Shown here piece after piece: positions 8,045 to 15,253 of a stretch of 26,945 bases of DNA. Origin of the DNA: DATFPQ01 sp035264765 (GTDB lineage Bacteria; Actinomycetota; Actinomycetes; Actinomycetales; Angustibacteraceae); NCBI GenBank assembly GCA_035264765.1, contig DATFPQ010000214.1:1-26945 (forward strand). Direction: 5' to 3'. How positions within the stretch are numbered: position 1 is the stretch's first letter; each line of letters starts with the position of its first letter. The position numbers and the translations under genes were made by a program. A model generated the notes under the pieces. That model saw only the letters and a list, made by a program, of their open reading frames with translations, did no database searches and had not been told where the DNA came from.

Positions 8045-8139
8045 TCGTCGTACCTCGCGCGACGGGATCGCACCAGGCGCCGCCCGCTCGGCCCGCGGAC
8101 GCGACGGCACCAGTGTGCCAGCGTGAGCAGAATGGCTTC

Positions 8140-8781
8140 GTGAGCCCAGTCGCCGAGCCGCCGTCGCCCGCCGGGCGCCGGTCCCGCATGACGGGTCCGC
8201 AGCGTCGCGAGCAGCTGCTGGACGTCGGCCGCCGGCTGTTCGCGGAAAAGGGCTTCGAGGGCACGAGCGTCGAGGAGATCGCCGCCCGCGCGGAGGTCTC
8301 CAAGCCGGTCGTCTACGAGCACTTCGGCGGCAAGGAGGGCCTGTACGCCGTCGTCGTCGACCGGGAGATCCGGCTGCTGCTGGGTGAGATCACCGGCGCG
8401 CTGACGTCGGGCGGCTCGGCCCGCGTCCTGGTTGAGCAGGCCGCGCTCGGCCTGCTCGGATACGTCGAGACCTCCGCGGACGGCTTCCGCATCCTGGTGC
8501 GGGACTCCCCCGTGACCTCCTCCAGCGGGTCGTTCGCCTCGCTGATCAGTGACGTCGCCAGCCAGGTCGAGCACCTGCTGGCCGCCGAGTTCAGCGAGCG
8601 CGGGCTCGACCCGGCGACCGCCCCGATGTACGCCCAGATGCTGGTGGGCATGGTGGCGCTGACCGGCCAGTGGTGGCTGGACGCGCGCAGCCCCGGGCGT
8701 CGCGAGGTGGCCGCACATCTGGTGAACCTGGCCTGGAACGGGCTGTCCGGCCTGGAGGCGCGGCCGACCCTGCGCAGCTGA
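8140..8781 (+). CDS. TetR/AcrR-family transcriptional regulator
   Basis: 213 aa from the GTG at 8140. The ribosome site is weak; an ATG at 8188 just before the HTH domain is the alternative. The N-terminal TetR domain reads RREQLLDVGRRLFAEKGFEG, then TSVEEIAARAEVSKPVVYEH and FGGKEGLYAVVVDRE, a textbook helix-turn-helix. The C-terminal half is helical and probably binds a small ligand or only dimerises. It is transcribed away from the tRNA-Gln/glmU unit. This is the position of the TetR gene Rv1019 next to glmU in M. tuberculosis, where mfd follows; here mfd is absent and tam follows on the opposite strand. Target genes and ligand are unknown. Confidence 0.93.
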   Translation: MSPVAEPPSPAGRRSRMTGPQRREQLLDVGRRLFAEKGFEGTSVEEIAARAEVSKPVVYEHFGGKEGLYAVVVDREIRLLLGEITGALTSGGSARVLVEQAALGLLGYVETSADGFRILVRDSPVTSSSGSFASLISDVASQVEHLLAAEFSERGLDPATAPMYAQMLVGMVALTGQWWLDARSPGRREVAAHLVNLAWNGLSGLEARPTLRS

Positions 8782-8809
8782 GCGGCACCGCCTCTTGCTC
8801 ACGAGCGAT

Positions 8810-8881
8810 GCCGTTGCTCATGGCGGACGCCGGTCCGTGGCCTCGGGAGGGCCGGCCGTGGCGTCGCTCATGAGCAACGGC
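8810..8881 (+). terminator. Long inverted repeat after the TetR gene
   Basis: A perfect 13-bp inverted repeat, GCCGTTGCTCATG (8810-8822) and its complement (8869-8881), encloses a GC-rich loop in which GACGCC/GGCGTC can add pairs. It lies between the convergent TetR and tam genes. There is no U-tract, as is common for actinobacterial terminators. It could work on both strands. Confidence 0.5.
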
Positions 8882-8903
8882 GCGGCGGTGAGCACGTGCA
8901 CTT

Positions 8904-8919
8904 CTCCGGTCGGCCGGAG
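8904..8919 (-). terminator. Small hairpin after tam
   Basis: CTCCGG and CCGGAG form a 6-bp stem with a 4-nt loop, 7 nt past the tam stop codon on the minus strand. There is no U-tract. Confidence 0.4.
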
Positions 8920-8926
8920 GAGCCGG

Positions 8927-9733
8927 TCAGTCGGGCTTGTGCGCGACGGCGAAGACCCGGCGGAACGGCAGCGGCGTGCCCCAGGGCCGGCGGGGATAGG
9001 CCTCGCGCAGCCGCTCGGCGTAGGTGGCGACGAAGTCCTCGCGTAGCCGCGGGTCGTCGGCCAGCGCGTCGGTCACCGGCCGCAGCCCCGTGCCCTGCAC
9101 CCACGCCAGCACGGCGTCGCCCCCGTGCTCACCCGCGGGGTCGAGCACGTGCAGGTATGTCGTCTCCCAGGCGTCCACGACACAGCCGGCGTCCGCCAGC
9201 ACGGCGGCGTAGTCGAGCGGCTCGCCGACAGACTCGGTGCCGCGCAGGACCCCGGCGAGCCGTCCGGCGAACCGCGGCAGCGCGGCCACCTCGCGCATGA
9301 GCACATGCGACGGCGCGCCGAAGTTGCCGGGAACCTGCAGGGCCAGCCAGCCGTCGGGGGCGAGCGCGGCGACCCATTGCGGGAGGAGGTCCAGGTGCCC
9401 AGGCACCCACTGCAGCAGGGCGTTGGTGACCAGGACGTCGACCGGCTCGGTGGGCGCCCAGTCCGACGCGTCCTGCAGCTCGAACCGCAGCCCCGGGACG
9501 TCGGGCCCGGCCACCGACGCCGCCCGGTCCAGCATGGCGGGCGAGGAGTCGACGCCAAGGACGTCCGCACCGGGCCAGCGCCGGGCGAGCGACGCGGTGA
9601 GGTCTCCGGAGCCGCAGCCGACGTCCACCACGCTGCGCGGAGCGTCGGCGTCCACGCGGTCGACCAGGTCCAGGAACGGGCGGGCACGCTCTGTGGCGTA
9701 GCGGCCGTACACCTGGGGGTCCCACGTGACCAT
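8927..9733 (-). CDS. tam: Trans-aconitate 2-methyltransferase
   Basis: 268 aa. Uses S-adenosylmethionine to methylate trans-aconitate, a by-product of cis-aconitate that inhibits aconitase. The ATG at 9733 has AGGAGG 7 nt upstream. The start MVTWDPQVYGRYATERARPF is characteristic of Tam. The SAM-binding motif I is SVVDVGCGSGDLT, followed by LGVDSSPAML, LRFELQDASDW and the post-motif VLVTNALLQWVPGH. The length is close to the family norm. It is divergent from a MarR-family gene (tamR) with palindromes in the gap, the arrangement known from Streptomyces coelicolor. A generic class I methyltransferase is the alternative, but the N-terminal signature and context support Tam. Confidence 0.93.
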   Translation of the reverse strand: MVTWDPQVYGRYATERARPFLDLVDRVDADAPRSVVDVGCGSGDLTASLARRWPGADVLGVDSSPAMLDRAASVAGPDVPGLRFELQDASDWAPTEPVDVLVTNALLQWVPGHLDLLPQWVAALAPDGWLALQVPGNFGAPSHVLMREVAALPRFAGRLAGVLRGTESVGEPLDYAAVLADAGCVVDAWETTYLHVLDPAGEHGGDAVLAWVQGTGLRPVTDALADDPRLREDFVATYAERLREAYPRRPWGTPLPFRRVFAVAHKPD

Positions 9734-9791
9734 GGCGCGTCCTCCTGGGGTCCACAGTGGCGGACCCCCTGGACGGCCGCCAGTCCGCGGA

Positions 9792-9807
9792 ATCTTGACG
9801 TCAAGAT
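9792..9807. promoter_or_regulatory. Operator-like palindrome 1 between tam and tamR
   Basis: ATCTTGACGTCAAGAT is a perfect 16-bp palindrome. It overlaps the predicted tam -10 box (9806-9811) and the expected tam transcription start, so a bound MarR-type dimer would block tam. It is the natural candidate site for the neighbouring TamR protein. Confidence 0.75.
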
Positions 9808-9835
9808 ACTATCCGGCGCGGTTGCTCGATGTCGA
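9806..9835 (-). promoter_or_regulatory. Candidate tam promoter
   Basis: On the minus strand TCGACA (9835-9830) and TAGTAT (9811-9806) are 18 bp apart, giving a leader of about 65 nt before tam. The -35 lies inside palindrome 2 and the -10 overlaps palindrome 1. Confidence 0.45.
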
Positions 9836-9838
9836 GAT
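9823..9838. promoter_or_regulatory. Operator-like palindrome 2 between tam and tamR
   Basis: TGCTCGATGTCGAGAT has CTCGA/TCGAG arms and matches palindrome 1 at 11 of 16 positions. The centres of the two sites are 31 bp apart, close to three helical turns, so two dimers would sit on the same face. It covers the predicted -35 region of tam and the expected -35 position for tamR. Confidence 0.55.
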
Positions 9839-9851
9839 GCTTGACGCGGCC

Positions 9852-9857
9852 TAGGAT
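9852..9857 (+). promoter_or_regulatory. Candidate -10 of tamR
   Basis: TAGGAT ends 6 nt before the GTG start of tamR, so transcription would start at or next to the start codon (leaderless mRNA). An AGGA inside it could instead act as a ribosome site on a longer transcript. Confidence 0.45.
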
Positions 9858-9863
9858 CGGCAG

Positions 9864-10388
9864 GTGAGCAGCGCGCCGGACGTCCCCGCACCAGAGGGTG
9901 ACGAGGTCGACCGCATCGTGGCGGCGTGGCGGCACGAGCGCGCGGACCTCGACGTCGGGCCGCTGGAGGTGCTCTCCCGGGTGTCCCGCCTGGCGCGGCA
10001 CCTCGACCGGGCCCGTGCCGCGGCGTTCACCGAGCACGGCCTGGAGACCTGGGAGTTCGACGTCCTGGCCGCGTTGCGCCGAGCGGGCGCGCCGTACCAG
10101 CTCTCGCCCGGGCAGCTGGTCACCCAGACCCTGGTCACCAGCGGCACCATGACCAACCGCGTGGATCGGCTCACCCGGCGCGGGCTGGTCGAGCGGCTGC
10201 CGGACCCGCGCGACCGCCGCGGGGTGATCGTCCGGCTCACTCCTGAGGGGCTGCGCACCGTCGACGACGCGTTCGCCGGTCTGCTGGAACGCGAGCGTGC
10301 GCTGCTGGCCGGCCTGGCCGCCGAAGAGCGGGTGCAGCTGGCGACGCTGCTGCGTCGGCTGGTGCTCCCCTTCGACGCGACGTCGTAG
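9864..10388 (+). CDS. tamR: MarR-family regulator, TamR-like
   Basis: 174 aa from the GTG at 9864. Winged-helix regulator. Dimerisation helices flank the DNA-binding part: LSRVSRLARHLDRARAAAF, ETWEFDVLAALRRAG, SPGQLVTQTLVTSGTMTNRV (recognition helix) and the wing DRLTRRGLVERLPDPRDRRG with VIVRLT. It is divergent from tam with two palindromes between. In S. coelicolor, TamR of this arrangement binds the tam-tamR gap and responds to aconitate and citrate; the same role is inferred here. Since site 2 is near its own promoter, autoregulation is likely. A generic MarR repressor of unknown ligand is the alternative if binding is not confirmed. Confidence 0.85.
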   Translation: MSSAPDVPAPEGDEVDRIVAAWRHERADLDVGPLEVLSRVSRLARHLDRARAAAFTEHGLETWEFDVLAALRRAGAPYQLSPGQLVTQTLVTSGTMTNRVDRLTRRGLVERLPDPRDRRGVIVRLTPEGLRTVDDAFAGLLERERALLAGLAAEERVQLATLLRRLVLPFDATS

Positions 10389-10399
10389 CGTTTCTGCTA

Positions 10400-10421
10400 T
10401 CCCCCGGATTGGCCCGGGGGA
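10400..10421. terminator. Bidirectional terminator between tamR and comB
   Basis: TCCCCCGG (10400-10407) pairs perfectly with CCGGGGGA (10414-10421) around a 6-nt loop, 11 nt past the tamR stop and between two convergent genes. A weaker 7-bp repeat, TCAGCGG/CCGCTGA (10447-10453 and 10469-10475), follows on the comB side. Confidence 0.6.
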
Positions 10422-10487
10422 CGTGCAATCTGGAGCTGTCTTCCGCTCAGCGGGAGAACCTCCGGCCTCCGCTGACGGGGACGTCTC

Positions 10488-11249
10488 TCAGGCCGCGGTG
10501 GCGAAGCGGCCGTCGACGAGCACCGGTGCGACCTCTGAGACGTCGACCTGGCTGGCCAGCTCGACGTCGGCCGCGAAGCCGCGCTCGACCAGCTCCGCGC
10601 CGGACGACGTGAGCTCCAGCGGCTGCAGGTCGCGGAACGCCAGAGCAGCGGCGTGGGCGTCCGGCGACCGGACCAGCCCGGGCACCTGCGCGCTCAGCCG
10701 CTCGATGACCGCGCCCGCGCCCACGAGGTCCTCGTAGGCGAACCGCACCGAGCCGTCGCCCCATCGCTCGCCGGCGCACAGCAGCAGCACGCGCCGCAGT
10801 CCCGCGACGCGCCGCGCGGCCGCTGCGGCGTTGCGCAGGCAGCCCGCGACGACCACGCACCGCGAGCTCATCAGGGCGTGCGTCAGGGACGAGCCGTTGG
10901 GCGACGGCAGGACCAGCCGAGAGCGGGCCGGCAGGTCCAGCAGCGAGGTCGGTGACAGGGAGGGACCCTCGCGGTGGCTGCGCGTGCCGGCCAGCACCGC
11001 CTCCAGGGAACGGGCCAGGGCCTGCGCCTCCTCGCCACCGGGGTGCGGCCACACGCACGCGCCCCGCTCGCAGGCGACCGTGACGGACGTGCAGAACGAC
11101 AGCACGTCGACGACGACGATGGCGTCCGCGGACGGGCCGAGGTGTCGCGCGCCCTGCAGGCCCCACTCCAGGTCGACCCTGGGTGCGTTCGATGGCGTGG
11201 GTCCGCCGGAAGGCCTGGCCGCGACGTCGAGACCGGACGTAAGGCTCAC
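10488..11249 (-). CDS. 2-phosphosulfolactate phosphatase family protein (ComB-like)
   Basis: 253 aa if the GTG at 11249 is used; the frame is open to 11408 and the start is uncertain (CGGAG lies only 3 nt before this GTG). The ComB family hydrolyses 2-phosphosulfolactate to sulfolactate, a step of coenzyme M synthesis in archaea. Family features seen: VVVDVLSFCTSVTVACERGA with the conserved Asp, VLPSPNGSSLTHAL, VVAGCLRNAAAAARRV, LLLCAGERWGDGSVRFAYED and LVGAGAVIERL. No other coenzyme M gene (comA, comC, comD/E) is in the window and actinobacteria are not coenzyme M producers in general, so the true substrate is open. It is followed by a terminator and preceded by a 200-bp gap. Confidence 0.8.
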   Translation of the reverse strand: MSLTSGLDVAARPSGGPTPSNAPRVDLEWGLQGARHLGPSADAIVVVDVLSFCTSVTVACERGACVWPHPGGEEAQALARSLEAVLAGTRSHREGPSLSPTSLLDLPARSRLVLPSPNGSSLTHALMSSRCVVVAGCLRNAAAAARRVAGLRRVLLLCAGERWGDGSVRFAYEDLVGAGAVIERLSAQVPGLVRSPDAHAAALAFRDLQPLELTSSGAELVERGFAADVELASQVDVSEVAPVLVDGRFATAA

Positions 11250-11381
11250 GGACTCCGACAGTACCCGCGTGCCGCGCCATCGGAAGGTGCCTCGCCGGAC
11301 CAAGCGCCAGCGGTCACCGGCGTCCCCGGTAGGCCAGGGGCACATCGGGCCTCTGCCGGGCCTGGTTACTGCATTCCTGTT

Positions 11382-11422
11382 TCGTCGCGGGGCGCCCCAG
11401 CTACGCAACTATCGTCGCGGGG
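11382..11422. repeat. Pair of 11-bp direct repeats in the comB upstream gap
   Basis: TCGTCGCGGGG occurs at 11382-11392 and 11412-11422, 30 bp apart (about three helical turns). The first copy overlaps the palindrome GGGGCGCCCC (11389-11398). This is the main structure in the 200-bp gap between comB and the ABC-F gene; a weak hairpin (CCCGG/CCGGG) at about 11425-11445 could end the ABC-F transcript. Confidence 0.3.
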
Positions 11423-11450
11423 TGACCCGGCGCCGTTTTACCGGGAGCGC

Positions 11451-13274
11451 TCAGCCGGCGACCTCGGCGGCGTCCAGCCACTCCGCCTCGAGGTCGTCCT
11501 TCTCCGCCTGCAGGGCGCGCAGCCGGACGTCCAGCTCGGCCACCTTCACGTGGTCGACCGCCTGCTCGGCCATCGCCGCGTGCAGCCGGGCCTCCTGCTC
11601 GGACAGCCGGGTGAGCTGGCGCTCGATCCTGGCCATGTCCTTGCGCGCGGCGCGCTGGGCCCCGGGGTCAGCAGCCGATGTGGGCTCGGCGGCAGGCCCG
11701 GAAGCACCGGCGCCGCCGGCCGCAGAGGCGCGCCCGGCCTGAGCGCGGCCGGCCCCCTCGTGGCGCAGCCGCAGGTACTCGTCCACGCCGCCTGGCAGGT
11801 CGCGGAGCCGCCCGTCGCCGAGCAGCGCCAGCTGTCGGTCGCACATGCGCTCGAGGGCGTACCGGTCGTGGGAGACGACCACCAGCGTCCCGGCCCAGCC
11901 GTCCAGCAGGTCCTCCAGCGCGGTCAGGGTGTCCACGTCGAGGTCGTTGGTCGGCTCGTCCAGCAGCAGCACGTTGGGCTCCTCCATGAGCAGCCGGAGC
12001 AGCTGCAGTCGCCGCCGCTCGCCACCGGACAGGTCGCGCACCAGGGTCTGCTGGCGCGCGCCGGTGAAGCCGAGCCGCTCGGCGAGCTGCGACGCGGTCA
12101 CCTCCCGGTCGCCGAGCCGGGTCGTCTCCCGGACGTCCCGCACGGCCTGAATCACGCGGCGCTCCGCCAGCGCCTCCAGTTCCCGAACCTCCTGGGTCAG
12201 GAACGCCAGCCGCACGGTCTGGCCGCGGCGTACCCGACCGGCGAGGGGATGCACCTGACCGGCCACCACGCGCAGCAGGGTCGACTTGCCCGACCCGTTG
12301 ACACCCACCAGCCCGACCCGGTCACCCGGCCCGAGCCGCCACGTCACGCGGTCGAGCAGCACGCGGTCGCCAACGGACACCGTGGCGTCCTCGACGTCGA
12401 CGACGTCCTTGCCCAGCCGGGTGGTCGCGAAGCGCACCAGTGCGACGTCGTCGCGCGGGGGCGGCTCGTCGGCGATGAGCGCGTTCGCGGCGTCGATGCG
12501 GAATCGCGGTTTGCTGGTGCGGGCGGGCGGCCCGCGACGCAGCCAGGCGAGCTCCTTGCGGAGCAGGTTCTGCCGCCGCTCCTCGGTCACCGCGGCCAGG
12601 CGTTCGCGCTCCGCGCGGGCCAGCACGTACGCCGCGTACCCACCCTCGAAGGCGTCGACCTGGCCGTCGTGCACCTCCCAGGTGCTCGTACCGACCGCGT
12701 CGAGGAACCACCGGTCGTGGGTCACAGCCACGAGGGCGGACGACGGACGACGGGCCGCGAGGTGCCGCGCGAGCCAGTCAACGCCCTCGACGTCCAGGTG
12801 GTTCGTCGGCTCGTCGAGCAGCAGCAGGTCCGGGTCGTCGACGAGGAGCGCCGCGAGCGCGACCCGTCGACGCTCACCGCCCGACAAGGGTCCGACCACG
12901 GCGTCGAGGCCCCCGACGTCCGGCGCGTGCAACCCGCCCAGGAGACCGGTGACGACGTCGCGAACCCGGGCGTCGCCGGCCCACTCGTGGTCCGGGCGAT
13001 CACCGACCACGCACTGGCGCACGGTCGCCGCAGCATCGAGCAGGTTCTCCTGCTCCAGCAGCCCCACGCGCAGCGTGCCGGTGTGGGTGACCCGTCCCTC
13101 GTCCACCGACTGCAGTCGGGCGAGCACCCGCAGCAGGGTCGACTTGCCCCCGCCGTTGCGGCCCACCACGCCGATCCGCTCGCCGGCCGCGATGCCGAGC
13201 GACACGCCGCCGAGCAGCACACGGGTGCCGAGCGCCAGGCGCACGCGCTCCAGGTTGACCAGGTTCGTGGGCAC
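11451..13274 (-). CDS. ABC-F family ATPase (Uup-like)
   Basis: 607 aa. Two ABC domains and no membrane segments, so it acts on ribosomes or nucleic acid rather than in transport. First domain: Walker A GRNGGGKST, signature LSGGERRRVALA, Walker B LLLLDEPTNHLD. Second domain: GVNGSGKST, LSGGERRRLQLL, LLLDEPTNDLD. The interdomain linker (about residues 225-300) is basic and Arg-rich. The C-terminal 100 residues are Ala/Gly-rich and then coiled coil (MARIERQLTRLSEQEARLHA), as in Uup. GTG start at 13274 follows the ispE stop by 3 nt. The ispE-ABC-F order is conserved in actinobacteria. Exact role (ribosome rescue, antibiotic tolerance or DNA-related) is not decided by sequence. Confidence 0.92.
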   Translation of the reverse strand: MPTNLVNLERVRLALGTRVLLGGVSLGIAAGERIGVVGRNGGGKSTLLRVLARLQSVDEGRVTHTGTLRVGLLEQENLLDAAATVRQCVVGDRPDHEWAGDARVRDVVTGLLGGLHAPDVGGLDAVVGPLSGGERRRVALAALLVDDPDLLLLDEPTNHLDVEGVDWLARHLAARRPSSALVAVTHDRWFLDAVGTSTWEVHDGQVDAFEGGYAAYVLARAERERLAAVTEERRQNLLRKELAWLRRGPPARTSKPRFRIDAANALIADEPPPRDDVALVRFATTRLGKDVVDVEDATVSVGDRVLLDRVTWRLGPGDRVGLVGVNGSGKSTLLRVVAGQVHPLAGRVRRGQTVRLAFLTQEVRELEALAERRVIQAVRDVRETTRLGDREVTASQLAERLGFTGARQQTLVRDLSGGERRRLQLLRLLMEEPNVLLLDEPTNDLDVDTLTALEDLLDGWAGTLVVVSHDRYALERMCDRQLALLGDGRLRDLPGGVDEYLRLRHEGAGRAQAGRASAAGGAGASGPAAEPTSAADPGAQRAARKDMARIERQLTRLSEQEARLHAAMAEQAVDHVKVAELDVRLRALQAEKDDLEAEWLDAAEVAG

Positions 13275-13277
13275 GGC

Positions 13278-14216
13278 TCAGCCCAGCCGCGGGGCTTCGG
13301 TGGCGCGCGCGCCGTGCACGGGCCCGTGGGCGCGACGCACCTCCTGGCAGGCACCGGACGCCGTCAGCGCCACCGACAGGTCGAGCGCGTGCTCGTGGTC
13401 ACGCACCAGAAAGGCCACTGTCGGTCCGGACCCGCTGACGACGCCGCCGAGCGCCCCGTACTCCTGGCCGACGTCGAGCAGGTCGCCGAGCGCGGGCCGC
13501 AGCGAGCACGCCGCCGCCTGCAGGTCGTTGCGCAGGGCCGGCCCCAGCGCCTCGCTGTCCCCGCGGCGCAGGGCCTGCATCACCGAGTCCGTGACCCGCG
13601 GGTGCGGCACCGGACGTCCCTTCATCAGGCGGTCGTACTCGGCGTAGACGGCCGCCGTCGACAGTCCCTCGTCGGACAGCGCCAGCACCCAGTGGTACGT
13701 CCCGCGAGCGAGCGCGGGCGTGATGCGCTCGCCGCGGCCGGCGCCCATGGCCGTCCCGCCGACCAGCGCGAAGGCGACGTCGGACCCCAGCTCACCGGCC
13801 ATCTCCAGCAGGTCCTGCTTGGGCAGGCCGGTGCGCCAGGCCGCGTCACAGCCGAGCAGAGCCGCGGCGGCGTCGGCCGAGCCGCCGGCCATGCCGCCCG
13901 CGACCGGGATGCCCTTGTGCAGCGTCAGCGTCGCGCCGCGCCGGACCCCGGTGCGGTCGGCCAGCAGCCGGGCGGCCCGCACCGCCAGGTTCGTCTCGTC
14001 CAGCGGCACGCCGTCGACGTGCTCGCCCTCGACCTGCAGCCGCAGGTCGCCGTCGTCGTCGGACGGCGAGACGGTGAGGTCGTCGTACAGGCTGACGGCG
14101 TGGAACACCGTGTGCACCGGGTGGTAGCCGTTCGGCGACACCGGACCCACCGCAAGGTCGAGGTTGATCTTCGCCGGAACGCGCACGCTCACCGCGGCGT
14201 GGCGGACCGTCGTCAT
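13278..14216 (-). CDS. ispE: 4-diphosphocytidyl-2-C-methyl-D-erythritol kinase
   Basis: 312 aa. GHMP kinase of the MEP isoprenoid pathway; phosphorylates CDP-methylerythritol with ATP. N-terminal VRVPAKINLDLAVGPVSPNG and GYHPVHTVFHAVSLYD bind substrate; the GHMP ATP loop is GIPVAGGMAGGSADAAAALL; the C-terminal SGSGPTVAFL closes the active site. The ATG at 14216 overlaps the rsmA stop by four bases (ATGA), so the two are coupled. The rsmA-ispE order is standard in actinobacteria. Its presence implies the organism uses the MEP route to isoprenoids. Confidence 0.96.
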   Translation of the reverse strand: MTTVRHAAVSVRVPAKINLDLAVGPVSPNGYHPVHTVFHAVSLYDDLTVSPSDDDGDLRLQVEGEHVDGVPLDETNLAVRAARLLADRTGVRRGATLTLHKGIPVAGGMAGGSADAAAALLGCDAAWRTGLPKQDLLEMAGELGSDVAFALVGGTAMGAGRGERITPALARGTYHWVLALSDEGLSTAAVYAEYDRLMKGRPVPHPRVTDSVMQALRRGDSEALGPALRNDLQAAACSLRPALGDLLDVGQEYGALGGVVSGSGPTVAFLVRDHEHALDLSVALTASGACQEVRRAHGPVHGARATEAPRLG

Positions 14217-15088
14217 GCGCCCACCCTAGGGACGCCCTCGGCGTGCCGCGCATCCGCCACCGCGACGAAGGCGTCGATGCCGAGCCGCTCGCCACGGGTC
14301 CTGGGGTCGATGCCGGCGCTCCGGAGCGCCCGCTCGGCGGCTTCCGCCGACCCGGCCCACCCGGACAGCGCGGCGCGCAACGTCTTGCGGCGCTGGGCGA
14401 AGGCGGCGTCGACACAGGCGAACACGGCCTCCCGGCCGGCCAGGCTGGCCGGCGGGTCGCGGCGGACCAGCCGCACCAGACCGCTGTCGACGTTCGGTGC
14501 GGGCCAGAAGACGTTGCGCCCCACCGCACCCGCTCGGGAGACGTCCGCGTACCAGGCGGCCTTCACGCTGGGGACGCCGTACGTCCGCGACCCCGGTGCG
14601 GCGGCGAGGCGCTCGGCCACCTCGGCCTGCACCATCACCAGGGTCCGCTCGAGCGAGGGCAGCCGCTCCAACAGGTGCAGCAGTACGGGCACGGCGACGT
14701 TGTACGGCAAGTTGGCGACCAGTGCGGTCGGCGGCGGGCCGGGTACGTCGCGCACACTCAGCGCATCGGCCGGGACCACCTCGAGCCGGTCGGCGAGGTC
14801 CGCACGCCGAGCCCGGACGGTTGCCGGCAGCGCGCCCGCCAGCACCGGGTCGATCTCGATCGCGACGACGCGGCGGGCGGCCTGCAGCAGCGCGAGGGTC
14901 AGCGACCCCAGCCCCGGGCCCACCTCCACCACGACGTCGTCCGGCCGCACGTCAGCGGTGCGGACGATGCGGCGCACCGTGTTCGCGTCGGTGACGAAGT
15001 TCTGCCCGCGGGTCTTGGTCGGCCGCAGGTCGAGCGCCTGCGCCAGCGCGCGGACCTCCGACCCGCCCAGCAACCCGTCGTCCTCCAC
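14213..15088 (-). CDS. rsmA: 16S rRNA (adenine1518-N6/adenine1519-N6)-dimethyltransferase
   Basis: 291 aa from the GTG at 15088, chosen because the family begins just before LDLRPTKTRGQNFVTDANT; a CAGG lies about 9 nt upstream. The frame is open to 15196, but the extra 36 residues are unlike the family. It dimethylates two adjacent adenines in helix 45 of 16S rRNA during small-subunit maturation. SAM-binding motif VVVEVGPGLGSLTLALL, acidic VVAIEIDP, catalytic VANLPYNVAVPVL (NLPY) and C-terminal FWPAPNVDSGLVRL and FAQRRKTLRAAL are all present. Loss of this enzyme gives kasugamycin resistance in other bacteria. The gene leads the rsmA-ispE-ABC-F run. Confidence 0.96.
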   Translation of the reverse strand: MEDDGLLGGSEVRALAQALDLRPTKTRGQNFVTDANTVRRIVRTADVRPDDVVVEVGPGLGSLTLALLQAARRVVAIEIDPVLAGALPATVRARRADLADRLEVVPADALSVRDVPGPPPTALVANLPYNVAVPVLLHLLERLPSLERTLVMVQAEVAERLAAAPGSRTYGVPSVKAAWYADVSRAGAVGRNVFWPAPNVDSGLVRLVRRDPPASLAGREAVFACVDAAFAQRRKTLRAALSGWAGSAEAAERALRSAGIDPRTRGERLGIDAFVAVADARHAEGVPRVGA

Positions 15089-15148
15089 GGGCCCGAGCCT
15101 GCCAGAAGGCGCTCCCCGCACCGCACCCGCGCTGCTGTCGCCCACCCA

Positions 15149-15226
15149 ACCTCTTTGCGCACGTAATGCCGGTTGGATCAGCCCATTCCGCCCCATTCCA
15201 CCGGCACACCGCGCGCAAAGGGAGGT
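15149..15226 (-). other. Structured hairpin between the PfkB gene and rsmA
   Basis: A 78-nt inverted repeat starts 27 nt past the PfkB stop and ends 60 nt before the rsmA start. On the minus strand ACCTC-CC-TTTGCGC pairs with GCGCAAA-GAGGT (two-base bulge), then an inner TGCCGGT/ACCGGCA stem closes a loop of about 26 nt with two GGAATGGG copies. G-U pairs rescue several positions only in minus-strand RNA. It could be the terminator of the PfkB gene or a leader element for rsmA. No Rfam-type family is recognised. Confidence 0.55.
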
Positions 15227-15253
15227 CGCGCCGGCTCCAGCGCGGGCACGGCC

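Noticed and set aside
11451..13274. ABC-F ATPase as the missing ATPase of the sugar importer
   Set aside because: Two fused ABC domains with the ABC-F linker and C-terminal coiled coil, in the ispE run; this class does not energise transporters.
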